Of a stretch of 23,751 nt of DNA, positions 12,293 through 18,436 are shown in pieces. The DNA is taken from positions 1-23,751 of IMG/VR virus record IMGVR_UViG_3300017989_000443; one strand, written 5' to 3'. A program made the position numbers and the translations under genes. How positions within the stretch are numbered: position 1 is the first letter of the stretch; every line of letters starts with the position of its first letter. The notes below the pieces were generated by a model, which saw only the letters and a list, made by a program, of their open reading frames with translations, ran no database searches and was not told the origin of the DNA. The DNA comes from a virus.

Positions 12293-12688
12293 CTAGGCGG
12301 AAGGCGAACCGTCGAAAGGGTCGCCTGCCATCTCCTCGGCCATCTCTGCCACGTCATCAGACCCCAGCCCGCAAAGCTTCTGTGCAACCTCAAACAGCCG
12401 GTTCACCGCCGAGCCGCTTTTCTCGCTCAGCGCTTTCATATCCCCATCTTCAAACAGGCGCTTACCGTCTTCATCCACGGCGCAAAGCACAACCAACTTG
12501 GAGCGCACGTTTTCAAGGTTCGTCACCCGGTTCTTTCCTCGCTGCTGGAGCATCGATGTCTGATAGCGGTCAAGCTCCGCGGCGCTCAGGCCGCGCACGT
12601 ACACCTCGCCGTCCCATTCCGGTACACTCACCAATTCACGCGGCAAGTCTTTCTTCGCCAAAATATCGTTACGCTTCAAAATCGCCAT
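12293..12688 (-). CDS. tail assembly chaperone, gpG-like
   Basis: I chose ATG 12688, seven bases after AGGAG (12696-12700), over a GTG one codon earlier. The 131-residue product reads KRNDILAKKDLPRELVSVPE, WDGEVYVRGLSAAELDRYQT, and an acidic C-terminal helix (GSDDVAEMAEEMAGDPF). The motif W-x-G-x-V-x-VR-x-L-(S/T)-x-x-E-x-D is typical of siphovirus tail assembly chaperones in the slot between tail tube and tape measure. It should bind the tape measure together with the gpG-gpT fusion. The stop is TAG at 12293-12295. Confidence 0.83.
   Translation of the reverse strand: MAILKRNDILAKKDLPRELVSVPEWDGEVYVRGLSAAELDRYQTSMLQQRGKNRVTNLENVRSKLVVLCAVDEDGKRLFEDGDMKALSEKSGSAVNRLFEVAQKLCGLGSDDVAEMAEEMAGDPFDGSPSA
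12314..12336 (-). promoter_or_regulatory. probable -1 programmed frameshift site with upstream Shine-Dalgarno stimulator
   Basis: On the minus strand the heptamer C-CCT-TTC (bases 12320 to 12314) is a perfect X-XXY-YYZ slippery site in the gpG reading frame (Pro-Phe). After a -1 slip the codons become CCC-TTT-CGA and the frame runs open through the gpT start. AGGAG at 12336-12332 ends 11 bases before the heptamer, the spacing at which such an element stimulates -1 slippage in E. coli dnaX. The shift occurs six sense codons before the gpG stop. The lambda G/GT pair is the precedent. Confidence 0.75.
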
Positions 12689-12698
12689 CACACATCTC

Positions 12699-13109
12699 CT
12701 ATGCTAAGGTGGGAGCGCCGGTAATCTTGTACCGTGCACTTGCGGTCAATGCGCCGTCATGAGGCGCGCCAGGCTCAAAGCCCACACAGTAAGCAGTGAA
12801 AGACCAGGTCACCGCCGGGCTGCTCGGGAACACAATCGAATACGTCTGACTTGTGCGCGCAACCAGGTCAGCCAGGATACCGCCGGATGCGTTCTTGTGT
12901 GTGGCCGCATTCGGATCATAAACCAGCTCCAATGTCACCTCGCCGGAGCGAAGAATGGTCGCAACCACCTCTTCCCAGCCGCTCGGGCTATCGTGTGTGG
13001 TGACGTCTTCGGTATCCAGGGAAAGCCCCGGCCCCGAAATGTTCCTTACCTGCGCAACGGTTGTAGCGCCGCGCTTGAAAGCCGTACCGTAACCAGCATA
13101 TTTAGCCAT
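12699..13109 (-). CDS. tail tube protein, paralogue 2
   Basis: This 136-residue product begins MAKYAGYGTAFKRGATTVAQ and carries VRNISGPGLSLDTEDVTTHD, GWEEVVATILRSGEVTLELV, and a C-terminal GFEPGAPHDGALTASARYKI. These blocks fit small siphovirus major tail proteins, in which a single beta-sandwich domain polymerises into the tube. It follows GGAGG with a 6-base spacer and is separated by 12 bases from a close paralogue encoded immediately upstream (13122-13550). Both copies keep the DTED-x-TTHDS and EPGAPHDG blocks, so both probably fold alike. One could form the bulk tube and the other a modified ring, or they could co-assemble. Confidence 0.82.
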   Translation of the reverse strand: MAKYAGYGTAFKRGATTVAQVRNISGPGLSLDTEDVTTHDSPSGWEEVVATILRSGEVTLELVYDPNAATHKNASGGILADLVARTSQTYSIVFPSSPAVTWSFTAYCVGFEPGAPHDGALTASARYKITGAPTLA

Positions 13110-13121
13110 TCAAAACCTCCG

Positions 13122-13550
13122 TTATGCCAAAGTAGGTGCGCCGCTGATCTTCAGGCCAACCGAAGCGGTCAGCGAGCCGTCATGCGGAGCGCCGGGTTCA
13201 AAACTGCGCACGTATGCAGCAAAAGACCACTCTACCGCATCCGGCCAGGTGATCTTGAAATTGGTCAGCGTCTTATTCGCAATCTTTGCCAGCAGGCCCA
13301 GATCGCTCGCTTCATCATGCGTATCATCGCTCGGATCATAAACAATCTCCAGGGTCAGATCGCCCGTTCTCAATACCGTGGGCACAACCTCCTCCCACGC
13401 ATTGGTACTGTCATGGGTAGTCGCATCTTCCGTATCCAGGGAGATACCCGGCCCGGAGATGTTGCGCACATTCGCAATTTCATCAAACGTCTCGGGAGCC
13501 TCATCGCCCTGTCCCATTTCCAGAGTTGTTCCAAATGCAGAATATTTCAT
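13122..13550 (-). CDS. tail tube protein, paralogue 1
   Basis: The 142-residue product starts MKYSAFGTTLEMGQGDEAPE and contains VRNISGPGISLDTEDATTHD, AWEEVVPTVLRTGDLTLEIV, and SFEPGAPHDGSLTASVGLKI. Over the best 46-residue block I count 35 identical residues with the downstream copy. The leader is nearly identical too (GGAGG then (C/T)TTTGA before the ATG), so the duplicated unit included the ribosome site. The N-terminus differs, with an acidic insertion (GDEAPETFDE) absent from the other copy. It is upstream of the gpG chaperone and downstream of the tail terminator, the standard slot of the major tail protein. Confidence 0.85.
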   Translation of the reverse strand: MKYSAFGTTLEMGQGDEAPETFDEIANVRNISGPGISLDTEDATTHDSTNAWEEVVPTVLRTGDLTLEIVYDPSDDTHDEASDLGLLAKIANKTLTNFKITWPDAVEWSFAAYVRSFEPGAPHDGSLTASVGLKISGAPTLA

Positions 13551-13561
13551 TCAAAGCCTCC

Positions 13562-13969
13562 TTACAGCTCGTACCAGATAAAGTAATCAGCGCTTATCCA
13601 CCACAAGCCGCTGTCCGGGTCGGCATCCTCCCGCTCATCGGCAATCAGCGCACCTTGTATCCGCAAGGTTTCCAGCCCAACCGTCACCGTGCCCTTGTAA
13701 CCGTTCAGCGCCGCCCGCAGTTGAATATTCACCGCCTGCGCACTCGCATACGTCAGGCCCCAGCAGTTGAACTGGAAGCGAGGTCGCGCCGTGCCGCCAG
13801 CGTTATCATGCGAACTCAGGTAAAGATTCGATATCCGCTGATACGTCACCGCTGGCAGGGTCGCCCCTTGCGGTAAGCGCAGCGGGTACACTCTCGAACC
13901 AATCAGCGCAGATAAACCGGCATAACCGGTCAGCCGTGCTTTCAAAGCCTGCCCAATGTCCACGGTCAC
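13562..13969 (-). CDS. DUF3168 tail completion/terminator protein
   Basis: A GTG at 13969 overlaps the previous stop (GTGA); no ATG lies near the N-terminus. The 135 residues start MTVDIGQALKARLTGYAGLS, then ALIGSRVYPLRLPQGATLPA and VTYQRISN. This is the DUF3168 signature: I-G-x-R-V-Y-P-x-x-x-P-Q-x-x-x-x-P-x-(I/V)-x-Y. DUF3168 proteins correspond to gpU-like tail terminators, which cap the tail tube and dock it to the head. It lies between the HK97 gp10-type gene and the tail tube genes, the usual order. Confidence 0.87.
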   Translation of the reverse strand: MTVDIGQALKARLTGYAGLSALIGSRVYPLRLPQGATLPAVTYQRISNLYLSSHDNAGGTARPRFQFNCWGLTYASAQAVNIQLRAALNGYKGTVTVGLETLRIQGALIADEREDADPDSGLWWISADYFIWYEL

Positions 13970-14421
13970 AGCGCCCTCCGAATGTTCTTCGCCAGCTCTT
14001 TGCCGATCACTTCGCCTATTTCGGTTTCATGTTCGTCAAGCGCCGGTCTCAGGTATGGTCTCGCCGGGATGGTCACAGACTTCGTCACCACGTGCACGCC
14101 GTCAATCACGAAGTGAAGCGCTTTCGCAGCTGTTGCCTTGATAACGCCGCCGAATTCGTGGATCGCCGCATAAACGATGTTCGTTCCGATCTCCGCTTCA
14201 GCCTTGCTCCCGCTCGCCTTTGCCAGCCGGGTTTCAATGCTGTTCACCAGCGCACTCGTGTCAATCAGATCATGCGCCTGGATGTTATTGCGGGCAAAGC
14301 CTCCCACCGCTTCAGCGCCAACCATCAGCGCTTCACCCAACGCAGCACCTTGCGCCGCCTTACTCAGCGATTTCAGGTCTTTCAGCAGCGCTTCATCCTC
14401 GATCCGCACGGTCACGCGCAT
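13966..14421 (-). CDS. HK97 gp10-type head-tail/tail completion protein
   Basis: The 151-residue product has an N-terminal basic/helical part (MRVTVRIEDEALLKDLKSLS), an IGTNIVYAAIHEFGG block, and the near-diagnostic ARPYLRPALDEHETEIGEVI segment. These match HK97 gp10-type proteins (Y-A-x-x-x-E-F-G, then (A/P)RP-(F/Y)-L-x-PA). They act at the head-tail junction or in tail completion. The gene starts directly after the connector gene's stop (TAG immediately before the ATG), with GAGG at 14427-14430. The family call is firm. Confidence 0.87.
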   Translation of the reverse strand: MRVTVRIEDEALLKDLKSLSKAAQGAALGEALMVGAEAVGGFARNNIQAHDLIDTSALVNSIETRLAKASGSKAEAEIGTNIVYAAIHEFGGVIKATAAKALHFVIDGVHVVTKSVTIPARPYLRPALDEHETEIGEVIGKELAKNIRRAL

Positions 14422-14811
14422 CTAAACCTCCACCCGGCGCAGGCGCAGCGTCTTGGCGCTCGGCCCGATCTGCGCATCGCCTTCCACGTGGTACACCAGC
14501 GCAGTGCTCAGCCGCTCGCCGTGCCGCCGGGTAATCTTCACCCGCATCTGCTCGTCAATCTCCACGTCCAGGGCAACCCGCAGCAGCGCATCAGCTTCAA
14601 GCACGGTCTTATCCCGCTGCCTGATCTCCCGGCTTCCGCTTGGGTTGAACCCGCACGGGATCGCTTCGCCGTCTGTCCAGGTTTCGATCATCTCGCCGTA
14701 GCTGTCCGCCGCCGTTGTGCAGCTTTGCAGCACGCACGTATCCGGCAGGTAGCCATCCTGCGCTTCTCGCATCCCGGCCAGGTCTCGCTCAGTAAACAGG
14801 GTTGACGTCAT
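14422..14811 (-). CDS. head closure / head-tail adaptor protein
   Basis: The 129 residues begin MTSTLFTERDLAGMREAQDG and contain LPDTCVLQSCTTAADSYGEM, then a Trp-Thr turn and CGFNPSGSREIRQRDKTVLE. The layout (a short N-terminal helix, L-P-D-T-C, Y-G-x-x-x-x-T-W, C-G-F, and a beta-sandwich with RVKITRRHGE) matches head-tail stopper proteins such as SPP1 gp16/HK97 gp7-like adaptors. It overlaps the end of the upstream connector by 23 bases. Function is inferred from fold-type pattern and gene order. Confidence 0.7.
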   Translation of the reverse strand: MTSTLFTERDLAGMREAQDGYLPDTCVLQSCTTAADSYGEMIETWTDGEAIPCGFNPSGSREIRQRDKTVLEADALLRVALDVEIDEQMRVKITRRHGERLSTALVYHVEGDAQIGPSAKTLRLRRVEV

Positions 14812-15334
14812 TACGCTCCAGCCTCACCGTCTCAAAGCCGCCCCTGGAATGCTTTCTGTGAAAGTCCGCCTGCGCTTTGCAGTGTTCGTACTTCTGCTCC
14901 AGGTGATAGCTCGCTCCATCCGCAGAGAAGGCGAACTGCTTTGCCGCCGCCGCCGCTTTGTAATTCCAGATATCCGCAGCAGCAGCGTGCAGGTCATGGG
15001 CTTCACCGGTCGCATAGACCGGCATATTCGGCTCGCTGGCAAACGTCCAGCGCCCGGCGTTTAGGTCAGAAGTGGCCGCCGTGAGCTCGGCATAACCAGC
15101 ATCTTGCAGCGTGACCGTTTCCCAATCTTCAAAGCGGGAGATATGTTCCAGGTACTCGCTGCCAGTGGTTGTCCGGGTTTCAATCCCGGTCAGCTCTTCG
15201 TAGCGGATAATCAGACGGTGCGCGTCGCACGCATCTTGAAGCTGCTGGTCGGTAAACTCAGCTTCAGATTGTGGATCATCTACCAGTAAACGTAAACGCG
15301 CCAGCAGCGCCGTCATCGTGGAGCGCACCGTCAT
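14789..15334 (-). CDS. head-tail connector protein (adaptor)
   Basis: ATG 15334 follows AGGAGGG with a four-base spacer; an internal ATG six codons on is less favoured. The 181-residue protein is largely helical. It begins MTVRSTMTALLARLRLLVDD and continues FTDQQLQDACDAHRLIIRYE, matching the start of many gp6/gp15-type adaptors that contact the portal. Later, HDLHAAAADIWNYKAAAAAK forms a long helix. The position between the capsid genes and the closure protein supports the role. Confidence 0.72.
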   Translation of the reverse strand: MTVRSTMTALLARLRLLVDDPQSEAEFTDQQLQDACDAHRLIIRYEELTGIETRTTTGSEYLEHISRFEDWETVTLQDAGYAELTAATSDLNAGRWTFASEPNMPVYATGEAHDLHAAAADIWNYKAAAAAKQFAFSADGASYHLEQKYEHCKAQADFHRKHSRGGFETVRLERNDVNPVY

Positions 15335-15353
15335 ATTACCCTCCTATCTGGGG

Positions 15354-15743
15354 CTATTTGGGCAGCTTGTACGCCCGGATGGTCGCAGTCTGCGTCTTGG
15401 TGGCGGCCGGCGTCACCTTGATGCTGATGGTCCCGTCCGATTGCATGTGCCGGGCACTGTCGATCACGATGTACCGCACGGCGTTTTGGGCAACGGTGAA
15501 TTGCACATCGCCCAAACCCGCAGACATCGCCGGAGGCTGATCGCCCGCCAGAATGTCCACGGTCAGCGTGTCAGCCGCCTGAGCGGTATTGATAACCTCA
15601 ATCAGGATCCGCCGTGTATCGCCAGCAGGCGTCAGCGGCAGGGTAACCGCAACAGTGCCGGTATCCAGCACATCCGCCGTCGGCTGGGTAAGCACGGTTC
15701 CGGCGGTCAAAGAATTCAGGGTAATTACAGTGGCATTCGCCAT
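15354..15743 (-). CDS. putative capsid decoration / head structural protein
   Basis: The 129-residue product follows the major capsid gene and begins MANATVITLNSLTAGTVLTQ. A beta-rich body follows (RRILIEVINTAQAADTLTVD, ILAGDQPPAMSAGLGDVQFT), with ISIKVTPAA and a basic RAYKLPK end. Small proteins with an N-terminal MANAT-x-I-T-x-N-x-L segment, followed by a G-D-x-P-P-A-x-x-A-G-x-G-D motif, are found after the capsid gene in many siphoviruses and are thought to decorate the head. I rely on that pattern and on gene order. A tail-related role is less likely here. Confidence 0.62.
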   Translation of the reverse strand: MANATVITLNSLTAGTVLTQPTADVLDTGTVAVTLPLTPAGDTRRILIEVINTAQAADTLTVDILAGDQPPAMSAGLGDVQFTVAQNAVRYIVIDSARHMQSDGTISIKVTPAATKTQTATIRAYKLPK

Positions 15744-15777
15744 TTTTCACTCCTTCGGAATTTTCCGCTAATCATCT

Positions 15778-15820
15778 GGCGAACAGCGAACCGGTAACCT
15801 TCGCCTGATCGCTGTTCACC
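15778..15820 (-). terminator. 12-bp hairpin between capsid and downstream genes (attenuator or RNA-stability element)
   Basis: Bases 15778-15789 (GGCGAACAGCGA) pair with 15809-15820 (TCGCTGTTCACC) over 12 positions with one G-T wobble, leaving a 19-base loop. It is the only sizeable gap in the head module, immediately after the most highly expressed gene. No T run follows in the minus-strand direction, so it is not a standard intrinsic terminator. It may partly attenuate transcription, or protect or process the capsid message. Confidence 0.55.
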
Positions 15821-15832
15821 AATTGCTATTCA

Positions 15833-16702
15833 CTAACTTGCAGCGTTCTTGGCGTACAGGCAAGCCAGGATGCTGGGACGAACAACCTTGCGACCGTAGA
15901 GCAGCATGCCCTTCACCGCACTGGCAAAGCGCAGCTCAGGCCGGTAAGCCTCAAGCGAGTTGATCTGCTCAGCGTAGCTCCAGGCCATCGGATGACCGGC
16001 AAGAATGCGGTAGGTCTTCACGCTCTGGGCGTCATCGGTGACGTTGTTGCTCATGTACACGTCAAAGCCAGCAGCCTGCCCGATCATGCCATCGGTGCGC
16101 AGCCGGTTGCCCTGATCTGTAGCGTTCACAAAGCGGCTGTCTTTCAGCATCGCTCCGTGTGCCCACGGCGGTACAACCACCCAGCGACCGTTACGCGGGC
16201 AGTTGTTGTTGTCCAGGATCACCGCAAGGTCAACCAGGTAATCGTACATGGCAGAGCCGGCGGTCAGCACTAAGCCCAGCTTTGCAGAACCGGCGTCAGC
16301 GCCTACCTTGTTGGCAGACGGTACCTCGGAATGCAGCGAAGCCAGGTCAGCATCCACCACGTCAGCCAGGCCCCAGGCTGCATCACGCATGGCCGCATCC
16401 ATCACCTTCGGCTTGGTTTGCACCTTGTCGATGTCATCCACCTGGAAGTTGAAGTACTTCGCAGTGTCGATGGTCAAGGTGGTTTGCGCATCGGTCAGCG
16501 TTTCCGCAGCCGAAATGTCGGTATTCTTGGTATAGGTGCCAATGGTCACCCGCCCAATCGAATTGATCTTGACCGTATCGCCTACGGCTTTGATCTCGCC
16601 TTCATAGTCACGGTTGCACAGTTTGGCGTAAACATGCGCATCGTTCAGGTTTTCCAGCAGGCGTGCACTCCACACGCTGGGGATGAAATTGCTCAGGGTC
16701 AT
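15833..16702 (-). CDS. major capsid protein (HK97-fold, P22 coat-like)
   Basis: The 289-residue product begins MTLSNFIPSVWSARLLENLN and continues NRDYEGEIKAVGDTVKINSI, then TIGTYTKNTDISAAETLTDA. These blocks (FIPEVWS-x-x-LL, NRDYEGEI-x-x-x-GD-x-V-x-I-x-x-x-G, and YFNFQVDDIDK) are the signature of P22 coat/gp5-like major capsid proteins with the HK97 fold. The C-terminus has GFDVYMSNNV and a RVVRPS-x-like end. It forms the icosahedral shell. The scaffold gene lies just upstream, as expected, and no prohead protease is encoded nearby, so assembly probably does not use HK97-type cleavage. Confidence 0.9.
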   Translation of the reverse strand: MTLSNFIPSVWSARLLENLNDAHVYAKLCNRDYEGEIKAVGDTVKINSIGRVTIGTYTKNTDISAAETLTDAQTTLTIDTAKYFNFQVDDIDKVQTKPKVMDAAMRDAAWGLADVVDADLASLHSEVPSANKVGADAGSAKLGLVLTAGSAMYDYLVDLAVILDNNNCPRNGRWVVVPPWAHGAMLKDSRFVNATDQGNRLRTDGMIGQAAGFDVYMSNNVTDDAQSVKTYRILAGHPMAWSYAEQINSLEAYRPELRFASAVKGMLLYGRKVVRPSILACLYAKNAAS

Positions 16703-16721
16703 TGCGTTCCTCCGCTAAATG

Positions 16722-17318
16722 TTATGTTTGTTCTGCAAGCGCAGCGCTTACAGCCTCCCAGTTACGGTTGATCTCATCCGGCGTCATCTTTTCGATTGCT
16801 TCACGGGTCAGGCGCTGCGTCCCTCCGGCATTCGCCGTAGAGGTTTGCGTTTCTTGCGATTGTGCCTGTTGCCCGCTCTGCGCAGCGGCAAATAGCTCCG
16901 GGTAAGATTCCTTCATTTTGGCAAAGTCCACTTCGCCCTGCTCGCTGATCAGCTTCGCTTCCGAAGCGGCCAGGTATGCCAGGCGCAGGTTCTTTACCCC
17001 GGCGGCATGGGCAGTAGCATAAAACTGGTTCATTCGCTCTGTCGTTGCCATCCGCTCGGCCATCTCTGTCAATTGCTTCTGTGCCTCGCTCCCGCTCTCG
17101 GCTTTCTTCGCCAATTCTCTCAATTGACGCTCAGCCTCTTTGCGGCTGGTACGCTCCGTCTCAAGCGCACTCTTCAGCCCCTGGGTATGCGTTTCATACA
17201 GCTTCTTGACAGGCTCGGCCTGTTTCGCCAGGTACGCTTCAAAATCGGCAAACGTCTCGCTTGTCTCTTTGCTGGTATCCTGCGAAGTATCGCTATTCGT
17301 GTTCTCAGTCTCGGGCAT
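16722..17318 (-). CDS. capsid scaffolding protein (GP20-type)
   Basis: I start at ATG 17318, which follows AGAGGAG with a four-base spacer. A GTG 16 codons further up is possible but lacks a ribosome site. The 198-residue product has an acidic N-terminus (MPETENTNSDTSQDTSKETS), then a long coiled coil (LETERTSRKEAERQLREL), and a Gln-rich linker (QSGQQAQSQETQTSTANAGG). The C-terminus (LTREAIEKMTPDEINRNWEA) is a short helix, typical of the capsid-binding end of scaffolds. The charged, low-complexity make-up, size and place before the capsid gene fit phage GP20-type scaffolds. Confidence 0.83.
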   Translation of the reverse strand: MPETENTNSDTSQDTSKETSETFADFEAYLAKQAEPVKKLYETHTQGLKSALETERTSRKEAERQLRELAKKAESGSEAQKQLTEMAERMATTERMNQFYATAHAAGVKNLRLAYLAASEAKLISEQGEVDFAKMKESYPELFAAAQSGQQAQSQETQTSTANAGGTQRLTREAIEKMTPDEINRNWEAVSAALAEQT

Positions 17319-17372
17319 CTCGCTCCTCTTTCCCCGGCTTCCCACCAGGTTTATTTTTCTATTCACAACATT

Positions 17373-17392
17373 AACAGACTTTGCAGTCCGTT
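17373..17392. other. 8-bp imperfect inverted repeat with 4-base loop in a head-module gap
   Basis: The minus strand reads AACGGACT-GCAA-AGTCTGTT, which forms an 8-bp stem with one G-T wobble around a GNRA-type loop. It lies in the 95-base AT-rich gap between the head morphogenesis stop and the scaffold start. It has no T run on the minus strand. It could be a weak transcription or RNA-processing signal or a protein-binding site. Confidence 0.35.
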
Positions 17393-17413
17393 TCTATTGT
17401 CAAAATGTGCAAT

Positions 17414-18436
17414 TTATTCTTTCGGCTTCAAATCCCTCACCGGCTTCAGTCCAATCGTAGGCCCCCACACCGGATCATCCTTGATCTTCGCAAAATCGCC
17501 CCAGCCCACCTGCCCCTCTTTCCACATCTTCCAGCGGGTTGCCCCCATGATCTTCTTCTGCCTCGCTTCATCTTGCCGCTCAAACCAGGCTTGCCCGTCC
17601 CCGCCGCGCAAGTCAAGGCCGTCAATCTCAGGCGTGGTATAGCACCTGCAATTCGGATGACTGGCAACGATCTCCTCCGTATCTTGCACCGTGCCGTCCA
17701 GGGAAAGGCACGCCAGGCACGTCCGGTCTTGCAAGGCCACGTGCCGCCTGTACTTCTTTATGCCAGCCTGCGCATACCTCGCCCGGGTCGCTTCCCGGTA
17801 AGCCCGTATTTGCTCCGTGCGCGCAATCGTCAGCGCCTTATTCAGGCCAGCGCTCAGGCCCCCGGCCATGCGCCTTGCTACCTTTCTCGGGCTTTCGCCA
17901 AATGCCAGCCCATCCAGCAGCGCCTGGGTCATGCCGTCCACCGCATCCGGGAAGAGCGCCCGCTCCTGCAGAAGCGAGAAGAGCGGCTTCCCATCGGCAC
18001 AGACGCCGGTCATAAACTCGAAGGGTTGAGAAGGGAGCATTTGAAAGTTGCCCCGCATCGCAACCCGCAAGGCGGTAGAAGCGCTATCCAACCCCAATTG
18101 CCCGGCTTCGGTTTGCATCTGGATGATGGTTCGCTCAGCGTAGCTTTCGTAGCGCTCAATCTCGCCCCGCACCTGCGTCAGCAAGGTGCGGTAACGCTCG
18201 TTGCGCCGCATCAGCGCAAATGCGGTAATCGTTTCGCCTCGCTCCTGGGCATCGATCATCTCCTGCGCCGTTGCCAGAATTTGCCCCATCAGCGCATCTT
18301 CTGCCCGCTTCCAGCGCTGGGTCAGGATCACCAGCGCCTCGGTTTCACGCGCCAAAAGCGAGCGCTGAAAGTCTCGCATGGCCCGGTAGATCGCCGGCCC
18401 AGCGGTAGGGTCAATCGTTTGCGGAAAGGTCGTCAC
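17414..18436 (-). CDS. phage head morphogenesis protein, SPP1 gp7 / Mu gpF type
   Basis: A GTG at 18436 with GAGG six bases upstream starts this 340-residue protein, which overlaps the portal gene by 26 bases. The first two thirds are helical (MTTFPQTIDPTAGPAIYRAM and a long charged region). The conserved module follows: TIARTEQIRAYREATRARYA, then RHVALQDRTCLACLSLDGTV and HPNCRCYTTPEIDGL. The R-T-E-x-x-R-A, (C/D)-x-x-C-x-x-x-DG, and HP-N/R-CRC residues match the family. It is a minor head protein linked to the portal and incoming DNA; the Cys and His may bind metal. A C-terminal WKMWKEGQVGWGDFAK segment is also typical. Confidence 0.88.
   Translation of the reverse strand: MTTFPQTIDPTAGPAIYRAMRDFQRSLLARETEALVILTQRWKRAEDALMGQILATAQEMIDAQERGETITAFALMRRNERYRTLLTQVRGEIERYESYAERTIIQMQTEAGQLGLDSASTALRVAMRGNFQMLPSQPFEFMTGVCADGKPLFSLLQERALFPDAVDGMTQALLDGLAFGESPRKVARRMAGGLSAGLNKALTIARTEQIRAYREATRARYAQAGIKKYRRHVALQDRTCLACLSLDGTVQDTEEIVASHPNCRCYTTPEIDGLDLRGGDGQAWFERQDEARQKKIMGATRWKMWKEGQVGWGDFAKIKDDPVWGPTIGLKPVRDLKPKE

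Noticed and set aside
13936-14805. Open reading frame of 289 codons on the plus strand opposite the HK97 gp10-type and adaptor genes
   Set aside because: It lies wholly within two recognised minus-strand genes and shows no motif or start signal.
17319-17366. Longer scaffold start at GTG 17366
   Set aside because: No ribosome site precedes it, while ATG 17318 has AGAGGAG at good spacing and begins the typical acidic scaffold N-terminus.
17340-17410. Possible promoter with TTGACA (17403-17398 on the minus strand) in the AT-rich gap
   Set aside because: No convincing -10 hexamer lies 16-18 bases downstream; the nearest TAATGT is about 24 bases away.
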